NCBI GenBank assembly: GCA_020726505.1
Contig: JAHLEZ010000018.1
Coordinates: 744,001-808,000, forward strand
Origin: Leptodontidium sp. MPI-SDFR-AT-0119
Lineage: Eukaryota > Ascomycota > Leotiomycetes > Helotiales > Leptodontidiaceae
Direction: 5' to 3'
DNA length: 64,000 bases
Positions 1-10,032 of this stretch are shown here, one piece after another; position 1 is the first letter of the stretch; each line of letters starts with the position of its first letter. Made by a program: the position numbers and the translations under genes. The notes beneath the pieces were generated by a model that did no database searches, was not told the DNA's origin, and saw nothing but the letters and a program-made list of their open reading frames with translations.

Positions 1-165
1 TGATATGGTGTTGAGCCCTAAGAACACTTAGGTACCTCTCGTACAAAGACCGTTGCAAAACTTACTCCATATGTTCCGTTGACTGTAATGCAGCTGAGGT
101 TAAGCTCTCACCAACTACGTTAACTGGACCAAAAGATCACAATATTCAGCGCAAGCTGAATACGC

Positions 166-648
166 TTAACACCATAGATATATTCTATCAGGCTTTTGCC
201 ACGTGTCATTACATTGACCAAGCAACACCTTTAGCCGCTCATCTCTTAAACGCCTCGAGACCTGATTCCAAGCTTCGAAATTCAGTGCCGCGGGGTTCCA
301 GGACTTTCGTTTCTCGTTCGATGTTGCCTTTCGCCTTGTTCCTTGACTACTGTACTCTAGAGTCCACATAGCAAATCCAACGAAACTAGAGCCGCAAGTC
401 ACTGCACGACTATAGTAAGCATCGTTCTCCAAGCATTCTTCCAAGCCTTCGACTGTCCATCTTATTTCCTCACTTTCGTCGTACGAGTCTGCGTCCGCTT
501 CTGGGAACGTAATCTTTCGTAAAGGATTTTCTTGCATCGCAGGGAATTCGCATTGACGTACTAATGCGTCGGCATCCTTGCCACTGACATCTGACAACTG
601 GTAGTGCATTTCGAGGAAGCACAAACAGTGGAAGTGAATGTCGTTCAA
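166..648 (-). pseudogene. Partial GNAT-type N-acetyltransferase
   Basis: The 160-codon frame resembles the N-terminal half of fungal GNAT acetyltransferases: an early segment on access to the fold, a strand SSFVGFAMWTLEY, and the SWNPAALNFEAW...LRDERLKVLLGQ stretch that precedes the acetyl-CoA loop in this family. The Arg-x-x-Gly-x-Gly motif A expected just after it is absent. The frame stops at 166, and the 165 bases left of it give no clear continuation in any frame, although a downstream exon outside the window cannot be excluded. I read it as a truncated copy or the 5' exon of a gene cut by the window edge. Substrate unknown. The neighbouring genes are also damaged, which favours decay. 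Confidence 0.45.
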
Positions 649-962
649 TCTTTATGTTGACGAAGTCCAGTAAACGCTATTTTCAAGTAAGTTCCCGACT
701 TCATCCCGCATCTGTGGGACATTATTTTACCTGGATTATCCTGGCAATTCTCAAATCGGGCCAAAACTGCTTGATTCAACCTTAGTTGATGATCGCACAA
801 GAAAGAACTGACGGCGGTAATATCAGTGAGGACGGGGGGCAGCGGCAAGTGAGAGCGGGATGAGGAAGGACTGCAATTCACGATTCCGCTTAGCACGCGC
901 GTTCTTTCCTAATATGTTGGGGTAAGAGATTGGCGGGACGACAATTAACCCGTTCCGGTGAC
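649..962. other. Intergenic, nothing recognised
   Basis: Short frames only, without family resemblance or convincing splice signals. The 3' end of the next minus-strand gene lies at its right edge. Confidence 0.4.
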
Positions 963-1645
963 TCTATCCGCAACTGTGGTTCTCCTGGTGAGCACCTACT
1001 GCTCCCGATCCTGGAAAACACTGTCCCTTACAGTGGCATTTCTGATCATCATCCTCAGTGAATACCCAGAATGCATCAAAGAGTACTTCATTGGAAAATG
1101 CTCCTCGTGGCACCATGACATTCGCACGCCCTTGTGTGATCAACCGTCAACTCAGCGTCGTACTTGTCGAAATATCGAACCCCGGGGATCTTGTCCAATC
1201 CCAAGTCCTGAATGATACGAAAGGTCGCTTCCAAGAACTCCTCATTGAGTTCAAACTCCGTCAAAGAGAAAGCGAACTCGAACGGTGCTAGTTTGCTATC
1301 AAGCAGCCTGATTGATCCGGGAGAAATGATCCTAGCGCATGTCGACACGGTGTTCTTGTCTTCGTTACCCATATCCCAAGGAATAGAAATTGGGCCGTGT
1401 TCGACCAGACGTTGGTGAGAAGGCATTTGAAAGTGGTTACGGAGGAGGATTATGCCGTAGTTATTCACCGCTTTGTGGTCCAGAAACACCTTCCGAATCG
1501 GACCCGTGAGTTTGTCCATGACATCAGGTGTCAATTTGTCGTGAGCCTGTCGCAGAGATGCAAGAGTATCGTACGCTTTTGGATTGTAGACTCGGTCCAG
1601 CATAGCGAATTGTGATTGGGGGCCAGGAACTGCGAGAGTTGACAT
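963..1645 (-). pseudogene. Conserved fungal hypothetical protein with one frameshift
   Basis: A minus-strand frame from the ATG at 1645 runs for about 168 codons with even protein-like composition (VYNPKAYDTLASLRQAHD, NNYGIILLRNHFQMPSHQ). At about 1130-1145 the reading jumps: the ORF itself ends soon after in low-quality sequence, while the next frame continues as GRANVMVPRGAFSNEVLFDA...WVFTEDDD and reaches a Cys-rich tail and a stop at 963-965. No plausible intron fits at the jump, so I infer a one-base indel or an assembly error. I recognise the style of a conserved ascomycete family but can assign no function. No signal peptide or membrane segment is visible. Confidence 0.5.
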
Positions 1646-2292
1646 GATGAAGAGGGGGAGATGTTGATGGGGAAATAGAGAGTCCAGTGGGGATGCTGAG
1701 ATTTGTGGTTTCGATGGGTAAATTTGACTGATTGAAGATAGATAGCAAAGAAAGGAGGGTGGGATTAAGCTGCTTATAAGTACGAGAAGGTAACAGCATC
1801 TCCTAGGCCCCTGTCCCCCCGCTGCTGGCGGTAGACAATATCGGCGAAAATCTCCTCCACTTCGTTAATCACTAGCTGTACACTGCCCATCAGGCCCTCT
1901 GCAGACTTGCAAAAATGACGTAGTTCGAATCGATCTGCGATCACAATTTGAGTGCTTCATTTTTGGTTTCATCCCCTTCCATTGCCTTTATCAGTGTACG
2001 GTTTGTCGAAGTACGAAGATTTTGTTCCATGAACTACCAGGCCTGCTCCTGTTATAAACTGCGTGGAATTGTCTAGGTCGTGCAGAGATGAATTTCGAAT
2101 TGAGCCCTGGAGGAAGGGAGTGGCAATCGGGAGGAGGTGGTGGTTGAGAGGAGGTGGTGGTCGGAGGGCTGCAGCAGTCCATGGTATCAGCTTGCTGTTT
2201 GATATATGCTTTATGACTGGTAGTAGAAATGCTTGGACTGTCATGCCATCACATCAGATCAGAGCCAGGGCGAGGTTGAAGTGAGATACCAT
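1646..2292. other. Intergenic spacer
   Basis: Lies between the start of the frameshifted gene at 1645 and the 3' end of the nuclease-like pseudogene at 2293. It contains short pyrimidine/purine-rich stretches (2100-2160 is GGAGGTGG-rich) and small overlapping ORFs with no protein-like character. Likely promoter for the left gene. Confidence 0.4.
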
Positions 2293-3861
2293 TTACATGT
2301 TGCTGTCAGCACCCAATCCATTTAGCACGTTCCCACATATCCACGTCCAATATTCCTTCTCCAACCATTGTTTGACTGTCTTAATTAATGCGAACAATAT
2401 CAGGATCTCAGAATGGCTGCCTGTGCCTGCGTTGAGAATCCGCCAAGGACCAAGCACAGTCTGTGAGGCAGCATATATGTTAGCATATATATGAATCCGT
2501 GCCCGACATATAAACACCAATTAATTTGGAGAAGGCTTGAAAGGAGAGATGAAGGGAAACCATACCACATTCCCACTCTTGTCTTTCCATGCAATATGAA
2601 ATTTCCAATCATGGCCTACAATCGTCCAACCCACGAATGGAGGCAAGTCTTTCTCCATCTTCTGACCCTGCTCTTCAGGTATGCTGCCATCACCACGCCT
2701 TGTCTGTGACCACAACTTCTGCAATTGTTCCAGCCCTGCCGCGCTCCAGACCGCGAATTGTGTAATCGCTTCATTGTAGTCACCCCTCGCTCTTTAACTT
2801 TTACACAGCTCACCAGCGGTACGGTACTCGTACACGCGTCCGTCATCTGGCTGAGCGCCAAGTCAGGATATGACTTCTGCACCGGCTCCAGTCTTGCTGC
2901 AACAGCTGGGTGGTCGGGGGAAAATGCAAGGGCAAGGTCTGCTTTCTTCGCGAAGGAGGAGGAAACGTGTCGTGGTAGGAGGTATGGGTCAATAGCTTGG
3001 GTTTGGATGTTGTCCAGGCGCAACATGGGCGTTGTTTGTCCACAGCCCTCAGCGACCTCGAAGACTTTGGCGACCGCCCTCATCCATGCTCCTTCATCGA
3101 GATGATTGTCGTGGCAAAGGCGTGCCTCGCGATAGATCTTGACTGTTGTCTCCCATAGCGTGTCGATGTCGACGCTCGAGTGGATTGAAGAAGGTCTTCG
3201 AGGAGGTGGCCGCCAACACCAGATGGAAATTGGTCAGGGTCTACGCTTCGAAGACGAGCCTGAGGTATCGGTATTAGCAGAAGCAAAGAGTTTCAACGGA
3301 CCAAATACATACCTGCAGAGCATGCGGGATTACCTTGCTTGACACATTCTCGATCAGCATGCTCCTCAGCTCCTTCACCGCAAGTGGCTGCTCCACTCCG
3401 GCATCCGGCTGGCACACTTTCGCCGACGGCGTTGCCTTTCTCAGTTGACTCAATACTTTGCGATGCGGACTGGAAGATCGACCGCGAGTTGTGGATGGCG
3501 GTGTTGGAGATCGGATCGGGCGGCGCGCCCCGAAGACATTCGCAGACGTTGCTGTAGTGCTGGTCGTCCTCGAGGACTGTCCGCTCGCAGTCGAGGCTGC
3601 ATCGCTGCTCATGCTTCGCTTGCGTTTTCGGTGTAGTGGCTGGCTTCGTGATGGCTGGAATCGTGTAGGCGACGGTGACTGCGGCGGTGTCGCATCGATA
3701 TCTCCAAATGCTGGATGGCACAGTTCCCCGTTTGCAAGCCAATCACACGCTGTAGCTAGCCAGGTGTCAATGTCAAAATGGTTGGCACAATCACACTGAA
3801 TAGAGACCATGGTGGTTGGTGGTGATGACGACGAATCCCCAAGATGAAAGGGCCACGCCAT
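2293..3861 (-). pseudogene. PD-(D/E)XK nuclease-like domain protein, degenerate
   Basis: Pieces of one fungal PD-(D/E)XK-like protein lie in order on the minus strand. Exon 1 (3861 or, more family-like, ATG 3810, to 3313) has the TWLATACDWL start and a Ser/Thr/Arg-rich linker. Exon 2 (3259-2566) has DTLWETTVKIYREARL, ADLALAFSPDHPAV and PFVGWTIVGHDWKFHI. Exon 3 (2460-2293) has VLGPWRILNAG and TVKQWLEKEYWTW. The introns (3312-3260, 2565-2461) keep GT..AG ends. The frame breaks twice: near 3205-3215 and in a C-run at 2783-2787 just before the DYNEAITQFAVWSAAGLEQL stretch. The expected catalytic E-x-K reads K-V-K (Val-Lys-Val-Lys), as a G-to-A change would give. Family proteins of this sort are abundant in accessory fungal DNA; the biological role is unknown. 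I infer a dead gene. Confidence 0.72.
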
Positions 3862-4498
3862 ATGATGGATAGTAGGATTTGCGCTTCCAAGGGAGCTGTG
3901 TGATGCACGGAGTAGCTGTTGCTGTCGTATTGGGCTTCAGCTTGGTTGCTATGACGATCATATATACAGTAGTTATGCATACACATTTCAGAAAATAGCG
4001 ATTCCCAGCAGCCCTCCATGCCACCAGCCTGCTTGAAGGCGTGTTACCGGACAGAAACAATGTTCCGTGACATTCTAATATCAGGAAAGGTATGAGGCTC
4101 TTTGATATAAGTAGTGCGCCGTGGCCGAAATACCTTTCACTATTCGCCACCATAAATAGCGGTCATACCCCCGCTCTGTTTTTTTTTCATTCAACAAGTT
4201 GTCTCTTCATGGCATCATTCATTCCTATACCATTGACGATAGTGTCGACTTTTGCCCCACTGCTTGGTTAATAGTCTAGGAACCAGAGTTTGCGAGGACT
4301 TCGTGCCCGGCAAGGTAGGAGACGCATTGATGAAAGTTTGCGGTGTTGGAGGTTGTGGAAGGGTCCATACCGAGCATTCGAAGCGTCATTGAGCATCTGC
4401 TCCATCTGCCGTAAACAGCAGCATGGCGAGCTCGCTCGAAGCAACCGCTTCCCAGCGATGATAGTTCGACCGACTATGCTACTCTTAAGACGCTGACA
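3862..4498. other. Intergenic, possibly eroded 5' part of the histidine kinase relic
   Basis: No intact gene. 3862-4200 is the likely old promoter of the nuclease-like gene. From about 4290 the plus strand gives short frames such as CGVGGCGRVHTEHSKRH that might be the eroded beginning of the kinase relic, but the resemblance is weak. Confidence 0.3.
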
Positions 4499-5740
4499 AG
4501 CCAACTATCTACCAATGTGGACGAGATGGCAGTAATGGGCGACCTGCGAACAGTGGGACTCCTCAAACTACTTGAGATAAACGACCGGCCTGTTATTGTG
4601 TACGATTTTACGAATCCGACGAAAACCACACCCCATTTACCACAGTGCAAGCCTGCGGGAGAGACTAGAGTTAGCGACCATTACGGACAGTACCATCGAG
4701 GCTTCGAAGGATTCTAATAACTGGGCGTTTACACGTTGGGCCACACACGCGCAGCAGGAAAAGCAGCAATACACTTACAAGGGATTCTGTTAGACCGCAA
4801 ATACCATCAGGCAGCATTGGCGCATTGTTAGCTTTGGAGACCAGGTCGAAGGTTTGAGTGCTGTATGGCGTCAAACAGGAGTCCCTAGGCTTGGACGAAC
4901 CTTAACGTGGGCTGATAGTCGCCCTTCATCAGCATCTCCCAAGCAAGAAACATCAGCGCAGTTCTACCCTGGTGAGTCTTTGGAGGCCCAAATAGTAGCT
5001 TTTAGGTTGCGTGATGGAAAGGACTTGCGATCAGCGCTTGCGTGGGATGTCACAACAAGACCGAGAAGTATCTCAGACACCGAAACCTTAGCACGCCTTG
5101 ACTTTTTGGACCCTTTTCCCTCGAAGATACCGGAATCTGCGCACTTGCGGCTCTTTCTTGAGTTTGATTGGTTATCTACAGAACTTGGCTCGATCGACGC
5201 TTGGTCGACAACACTCCGCCGCATGGTAACTTTTCTGATGAGCGACATGCGACCAGCAGCCATGTTCTGGGGCGAAAACAGGATCACGATGTACAATGAG
5301 GCGTATGCGCGTACCACAGGACAAAAGCATCCTGGAATGATGGGGAAGAAGTTTGCAGGTGCATAGGCTGAGCTCGAGGGAGAATTCACCCCCGTTTTCG
5401 AAAGGGCTCGCAAAACAGGTATTTCGTTTGTGGTGGACGATGCCCACTTTGAGATTGATAGGCAAGGGTATCTCGAGGAAGTATACTTCTCACTGTCCAT
5501 TCTCCCGTTTTTGGTTGATGAGGCTGTGATATCTTTTGTAAGTAGGCTCGAATATAGTCACTAGGAAGCTCAGTTGTTGGATAATATCAGCATGCGAATG
5601 TCTGGCCTTAGTCTAGTACAATCCAATACTTGACACCACAAGACAAGTCATTGCAGACCGCCGTATGGCGTTCCTACTACGTCTCGAGCAGCATACTAGC
5701 TCATCAAGAAGTTCAACCATGAGTCCTACTTTTCTTGTGC
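4499..5740 (+). pseudogene. Relic of a fungal hybrid-type sensor histidine kinase (N-terminal part only)
   Basis: Translated plus-strand segments match, in order, the N-terminal and PAS-like sensor region of fungal histidine kinases: DLRTVGLLKLLE (about 4535), SASLRERLELATI after a frameshift near 4600-4640, TIRQHWRIVSFGDQ, then LFLEFDWLSTELG, MRPAAMFWGENRITMYNEAY and TGQKHPGMMGKKF. In-frame TAG codons lie at 4791-4793 and 5364-5366, both where a Trp codon (TGG) would suit. Reading continues through FVVDDAHFEIDRQGYLEE, an intact intron (5538-5616), and YNPILDTTRQVIADRRM, then degrades. The H-box, kinase ATPase and receiver domains are absent; sequence turns into the LysM gene's 3' flank. No longer functional. 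Confidence 0.75.
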
Positions 5741-5922
5741 TTGGCTTCTTTCACTAAAGTCATGCTCAAAGTCCACTAACCGTGTATACCGTATTGGCCG
5801 ACAAGCAACCACCCTGGGGATGAGATTTGAACAGTGTAGCAAGCTTAAGAACACTCATATCGATTGAATAAACATATAGCTCCACTCTTCATTGAGTAAC
5901 CCCGGTCACTGAAGCAGAAGCG

Positions 5923-8900
5923 CTAGACTGCTACGCAGTAAGCTTCATCTAACCAAAGATTCTCGCAATTGGAACCAACTATTCAAGCGTTAGACACACG
6001 AGAACAGCTTTTAGAAAAAAAGGGGCAATTCTTACCAGCCGGATTCCAAGCATAGAGCTGTGCAAAGGTAATACTGAACTCGGACTCGATGGATGCGCAT
6101 GAATCCCCACTTTGCACAACGTAGTATTCTGTACATCCAGCAACAATACCGCTTTGAGTAGGCGCTGGTGGAGTGGCAGTGGACGAGGTGGAAGAAGATG
6201 TGGTTGTACTAGTTGGTGCTGCTACGCAATATGCTTCTCCTAGCCAGAGATTCTCGCAGTTGGAACCGACTATTGATATATTAGTGAGGTGACGATAGTG
6301 AGCATTAAGGGGGATCTATATATTACCAGCTGGGTTCCAGGCATAGAACTGGGCGAAAGTAATACTGAATTCAGATTCGATCGCTGCGCATGAATCGCCG
6401 CTTACTACCACATAATATTCCGTGCAACCAGCTACAATCCCAGACTGAGTTGGCGCTGGTGGAGTGACTGTTGATGAGATAGAAGTTGTAGTACTACTGG
6501 TTGGTGCTGCTACGCAATATGCTTCTCCAATCCAGAGATTCTCGCAGTTGGAACCGACTGTGGATATATTAGTTAGGCAAAAGAGTTCGTAAGGTTTGAA
6601 GGGGATCTATACCAGCTGGGTTCCAGGCATAAAACTGTGCGAAAGTGATACTGAATTCAGATTCGATCGCTGCGCACGAATCGCCGCTTACTACCACGTA
6701 ATATTCCGTGCAACCAGCTATGATCCCGGTTTGAGTGGGTGCTGGTGGGGTTACGGTCGATGTGGAACTGATTGTGCTGCTAGACGTCGAAGCAGGAGCA
6801 GTCGAGTTGATGCCGATACAAACAGCGCGCGAATCGGTGGCGTTGAGGTTTGCATAGAGTCCTGTATCACAATCTGAGCCAATCCATGGATTCCAGGCTG
6901 CAAGCTCTGTCGTAGTAATATTGGCGTCGGAAGCAAGATCTGAACATGAATATACTAGGAGCTTGTAAGTATGTTTACTGTGACCTGAGTTACTACTACT
7001 AGGGAGTCGAATCAGAAAATTTGAACATACAGCCAGCTATGGACCCATCAATAACGGTGAAACATGAACATGTGCTTATCGTCCCGGTATATGCAGTGGC
7101 ATTTCCGGCACAAAGACTCCCAGATCCGTCCACCGCTACCCAGTTGTCAGTTAGAGTGATCAGTACCGAGTGAGAGGAAGTCGCTACTAACGATCGGTTG
7201 AAAGCGAAGTACTGTTTGAAGTACAGTAACTGTAATTTGCTTGCAGCGTACACGGACTTACGGAAGCCAAGACAGGGTTCCACGAAAGGAAATCGGCGAG
7301 GTCCACTCCGTATGCTGAGACGGCATAATTGCAATCATTCAGAAAGTCTGTAAGCACCGAGACATCGGTCGCTGAAGCTTGTTCAGCCAGATCCGGTACC
7401 TCAACCCATTCTATGTAGGCCGAACAGTCTGATATCGTTCCAGGAGCAGTCGAAAGTGCAACTATGGGCGTTGCAACATTGGCCACAGTTGAAAAATTCA
7501 CTGTTGTAGTGGCGTAACTCAACGAAGTCAAGGTGTAGATCGGGGTTGTAGTGGGATAGCCAGAGTATGTCGAGATAGAACCGACAGCTTGGACGCAGTA
7601 GGCAATACCAAGGTCCAAGTTGGTACAATTCGCGTTGATTTCAGGATTTAGGAAGTAAAAGTCGCTTAGCGAGATGCTGTATGCGATAGAGACGCTCTGG
7701 CAATAGTCTCCGTCCTGAATGACGTACCATTTGGCACAGTTCGCATTTGATTCTGGAAAACCATTGGTGGGTTTTGGAACCGCCGTCGTCGCCGTCGATA
7801 CTGCCAATGGCGATGTGATGACTGGCTGCGGTACAAGGCCTCCAGGGGCACTGTAGGAGGGAGTTAATGGAATTTGCATGTGATTCAAATGATTTTTGGC
7901 ACTCACCTCACACAAATTAGTGTTTGTACATAGTAAGCAAGATTTGTGCACAGCGAATTGATATTGGGGTTCCAGGCTAATAGATTGGTGCCGGTCACGT
8001 TGGTATTTGCTGCCAGAATACCTACACAAGTATCGTCATACTGCACTCTGTACAAACTGCAAGAGCTTGGAAGGCAAAGAGAGGCGCCAGCTTGAAGGTT
8101 GCTGCAATCTGGACTCAACCCTCCAGCGGTGATAATACTGAAAGTTGAGACATTGTAAGCAAGTGCAATCGTGTCACAGCTATCACCAGACTGTACCAGG
8201 TAAGGACTGGAACAGCTTGGCGTTGTGGTGGGAATCGAATCAGTCGTCGTTGTGGCGTTGAGCGCATACGGAGCAGGCGAGGTAAAGGCGTATCCAGTAG
8301 CGCCACAACTCGAAGTGGTCGAGGCAAAATCAGCTGCAAACTCATCATCGTAACCGAACGGAGAATTTAGTTGGGTTTCCATCGCACCGAGCATACAGTC
8401 CGAGCAGTTTTGAGCAGCGGTCAAAGTTGACTGATTCAGCCAAGAAGTAAAGATATCATCGCAAAATTCGCCAGAAGTCCTAGAGACATAATCAGATTGA
8501 GGAAAATTTGATGAGTGAGTTGGGTTCTAGACTCACGAATCCGTCCGGCATGATAGATCATAAGTAAATATGAAGTGATCAATAACGAATGTGGCTGTGC
8601 AATCGGTCAGAATTAAATAGACTGAGAAATACAGTGCATCCAGATTTCCTACCTGGATAGTCGACATCCTCAAACGAAATTATATCCGAAGCTAAACTGC
8701 AGCCAGAGGCAATTGTTTGACGAGCGCTTGTCAGCTCAGATTGGCAATCAGAAGTGCACAGCAATGCGAGTGAGTCAGAATCCAGGCGTGTATTGTCTTC
8801 TGAAACACTTGCCAACAGCGATGGACAACTCGTCAAAGTGGTGTTGAGAGCGGTTGAACAGGCATCACTAATTCCTGGATAATCGATCCCAAGAAGCAGG

Positions 8901-8977
8901 TTGGGGAAAACCTGAGCGTTGATGTATTCTGCCAGCAATGCCAACGAGACGAAGCCACAAAATCCGTTGAAATCCAT
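5923..8977 (-). CDS. Secreted multi-LysM protein
   Basis: Nine exons give an 860-residue protein with the frame kept at every junction: 8977-8653, 8594-8537, 8479-7907, 7850-7192, 7135-7031, 6954-6613, 6557-6327, 6269-6036, 5978-5923. The chosen ATG (8977) begins a signal peptide, [22 protein letters not shown]; in-frame ATGs at 8989, 8998 and 9040 lie upstream. About eight LysM-like modules follow a Cys-rich N-terminal region, e.g. [19 protein letters not shown] and [17 protein letters not shown], with WNP near each module end. The last three are near-identical tandem copies ([20 protein letters not shown]...[16 protein letters not shown]). LysM modules bind chitin or related N-acetylglucosamine polymers, so it probably acts in the wall or apoplast. 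No enzymatic domain is seen. It is transcribed divergently from a chitinase, a known pairing in filamentous fungi. Exon ends are by eye; the third junction set is least certain. Confidence 0.85.
6036..6824 (-). repeat. Tandem LysM modules with repeated exon structure
   Basis: Three consecutive coding modules are highly similar at DNA level, each beginning near GCTEYYVV and each interrupted by a 55-57 bp phase-1 intron at the same codon, after WNPA (introns 6612-6558, 6326-6270, 6035-5979). Introns are less alike than exons. This shows duplication of a whole exon-intron unit. Confidence 0.8.
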
Positions 8978-10032
8978 GGTGGCAACCATTACTAACATGG
9001 AGAAGTAGGAGAAATCATAGACAAGAGCAAGATGAAGCAAAGACAGTGTTGCGAGAGGTGAACGAATAGATTATAGTGTAGGGCTTTGTTGGCTCTATAA
9101 CCCATGGGGAGTATGGTTATTACGATGAGGCCAGGAAAAAGACAGGTAAACTGCGTAACCTGTCATCCGTCTTATAAAAGCAGGGGGTAAGGCGGGACAA
9201 GAGCTGAAAAGTTACAAAAATGCGGCCCAGTACGGAGATTTGCCCCCAAAGCGTGCCTACTATGGTTGACAATCTTACCTGCATCATATTGGCAAGAAAG
9301 ACGAAAAAGCATGAAGGGGGTGCACACTCATCATCAAAAATAGCTAAAGTTTCGGCGCATATCACCCGGTATTACTAATCTGCCGGATAAACTGGAATCC
9401 TATGCCTATCCCTTATACTCGCATCCCAAGATGGAGATTGCGAAGCTTAATTACGGGAGAAAATCCGGTTTGAGGTCAAAGTTTAATAGTCGGTTAGGGT
9501 ACCATGCATACTAGCCCTACTCGTACTATGAGTAGAATCCACAAGTCTGCCAAAGGAGCGAGCGTAAGACTAGGTTATTTATCTGGATGGGGGCGAATTT
9601 CTCATGTCGCAAGGCCGCCTGACGCTCGATCTTTTGGCAGACCTATGCTTTCTGCGAATATGAGAGAGCGGGGTTGTAAGGTCGTCTTCTTCAATAGGGG
9701 TAAACTCCCTTAGCAGTCACTTTTCCACAAACTGCCGAGCCCCAATAAAGATGGATCGTTGACCGGAAAAGCCCATGTACATGCATGGACAGAAGCAAGA
9801 TTTCTGCACATCGGCATAACCCTAACCGTATCTAAAATGACGGAATAAAATACAGTTAGATATATATATGTTGGCGTTCTTAGCAAGGGCTCAAGACTCG
9901 AGCTTATAAGCATCATAGCTCGGATGCTTAGATCCAGGCTCTGCTCTACCTCATGTACAATTCCATCTTCCCATCCCCTATCCTTCTCTCATTCGTTTCT
10001 GTTTCCTCGTCGCTCTTTTCGTAAATCTGCCC
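8978..10032. promoter_or_regulatory. Shared divergent promoter region
   Basis: About 1.05 kb without genes separates the LysM start (8977, minus) and the chitinase start (10033, plus), so both genes must be driven from here. A TATATATATG run sits near 9862. Pyrimidine-rich sequence just before the chitinase ATG (9955-10025) looks like a fungal transcription-start region. Specific regulator sites cannot be assigned by eye. Confidence 0.5.

Noticed and set aside
1..160. Left edge looked like a structured RNA or rRNA piece (GTACCTCTCGTAC)
   Set aside because: The resemblance is limited to a few bases; the rest does not follow any rRNA I know.
7187..7260. Intron starting at GTAAGTCC in the LysM gene (about 7263)
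   Set aside because: The coding frame through it gives [10 protein letters not shown], a normal LysM-protein segment, so the site is inside an exon.
8596..8652. 31-bp intron ending at 8622 in the LysM gene
   Set aside because: Too short for a fungal intron; the acceptor at 8595 gives 58 bp and the same frame.
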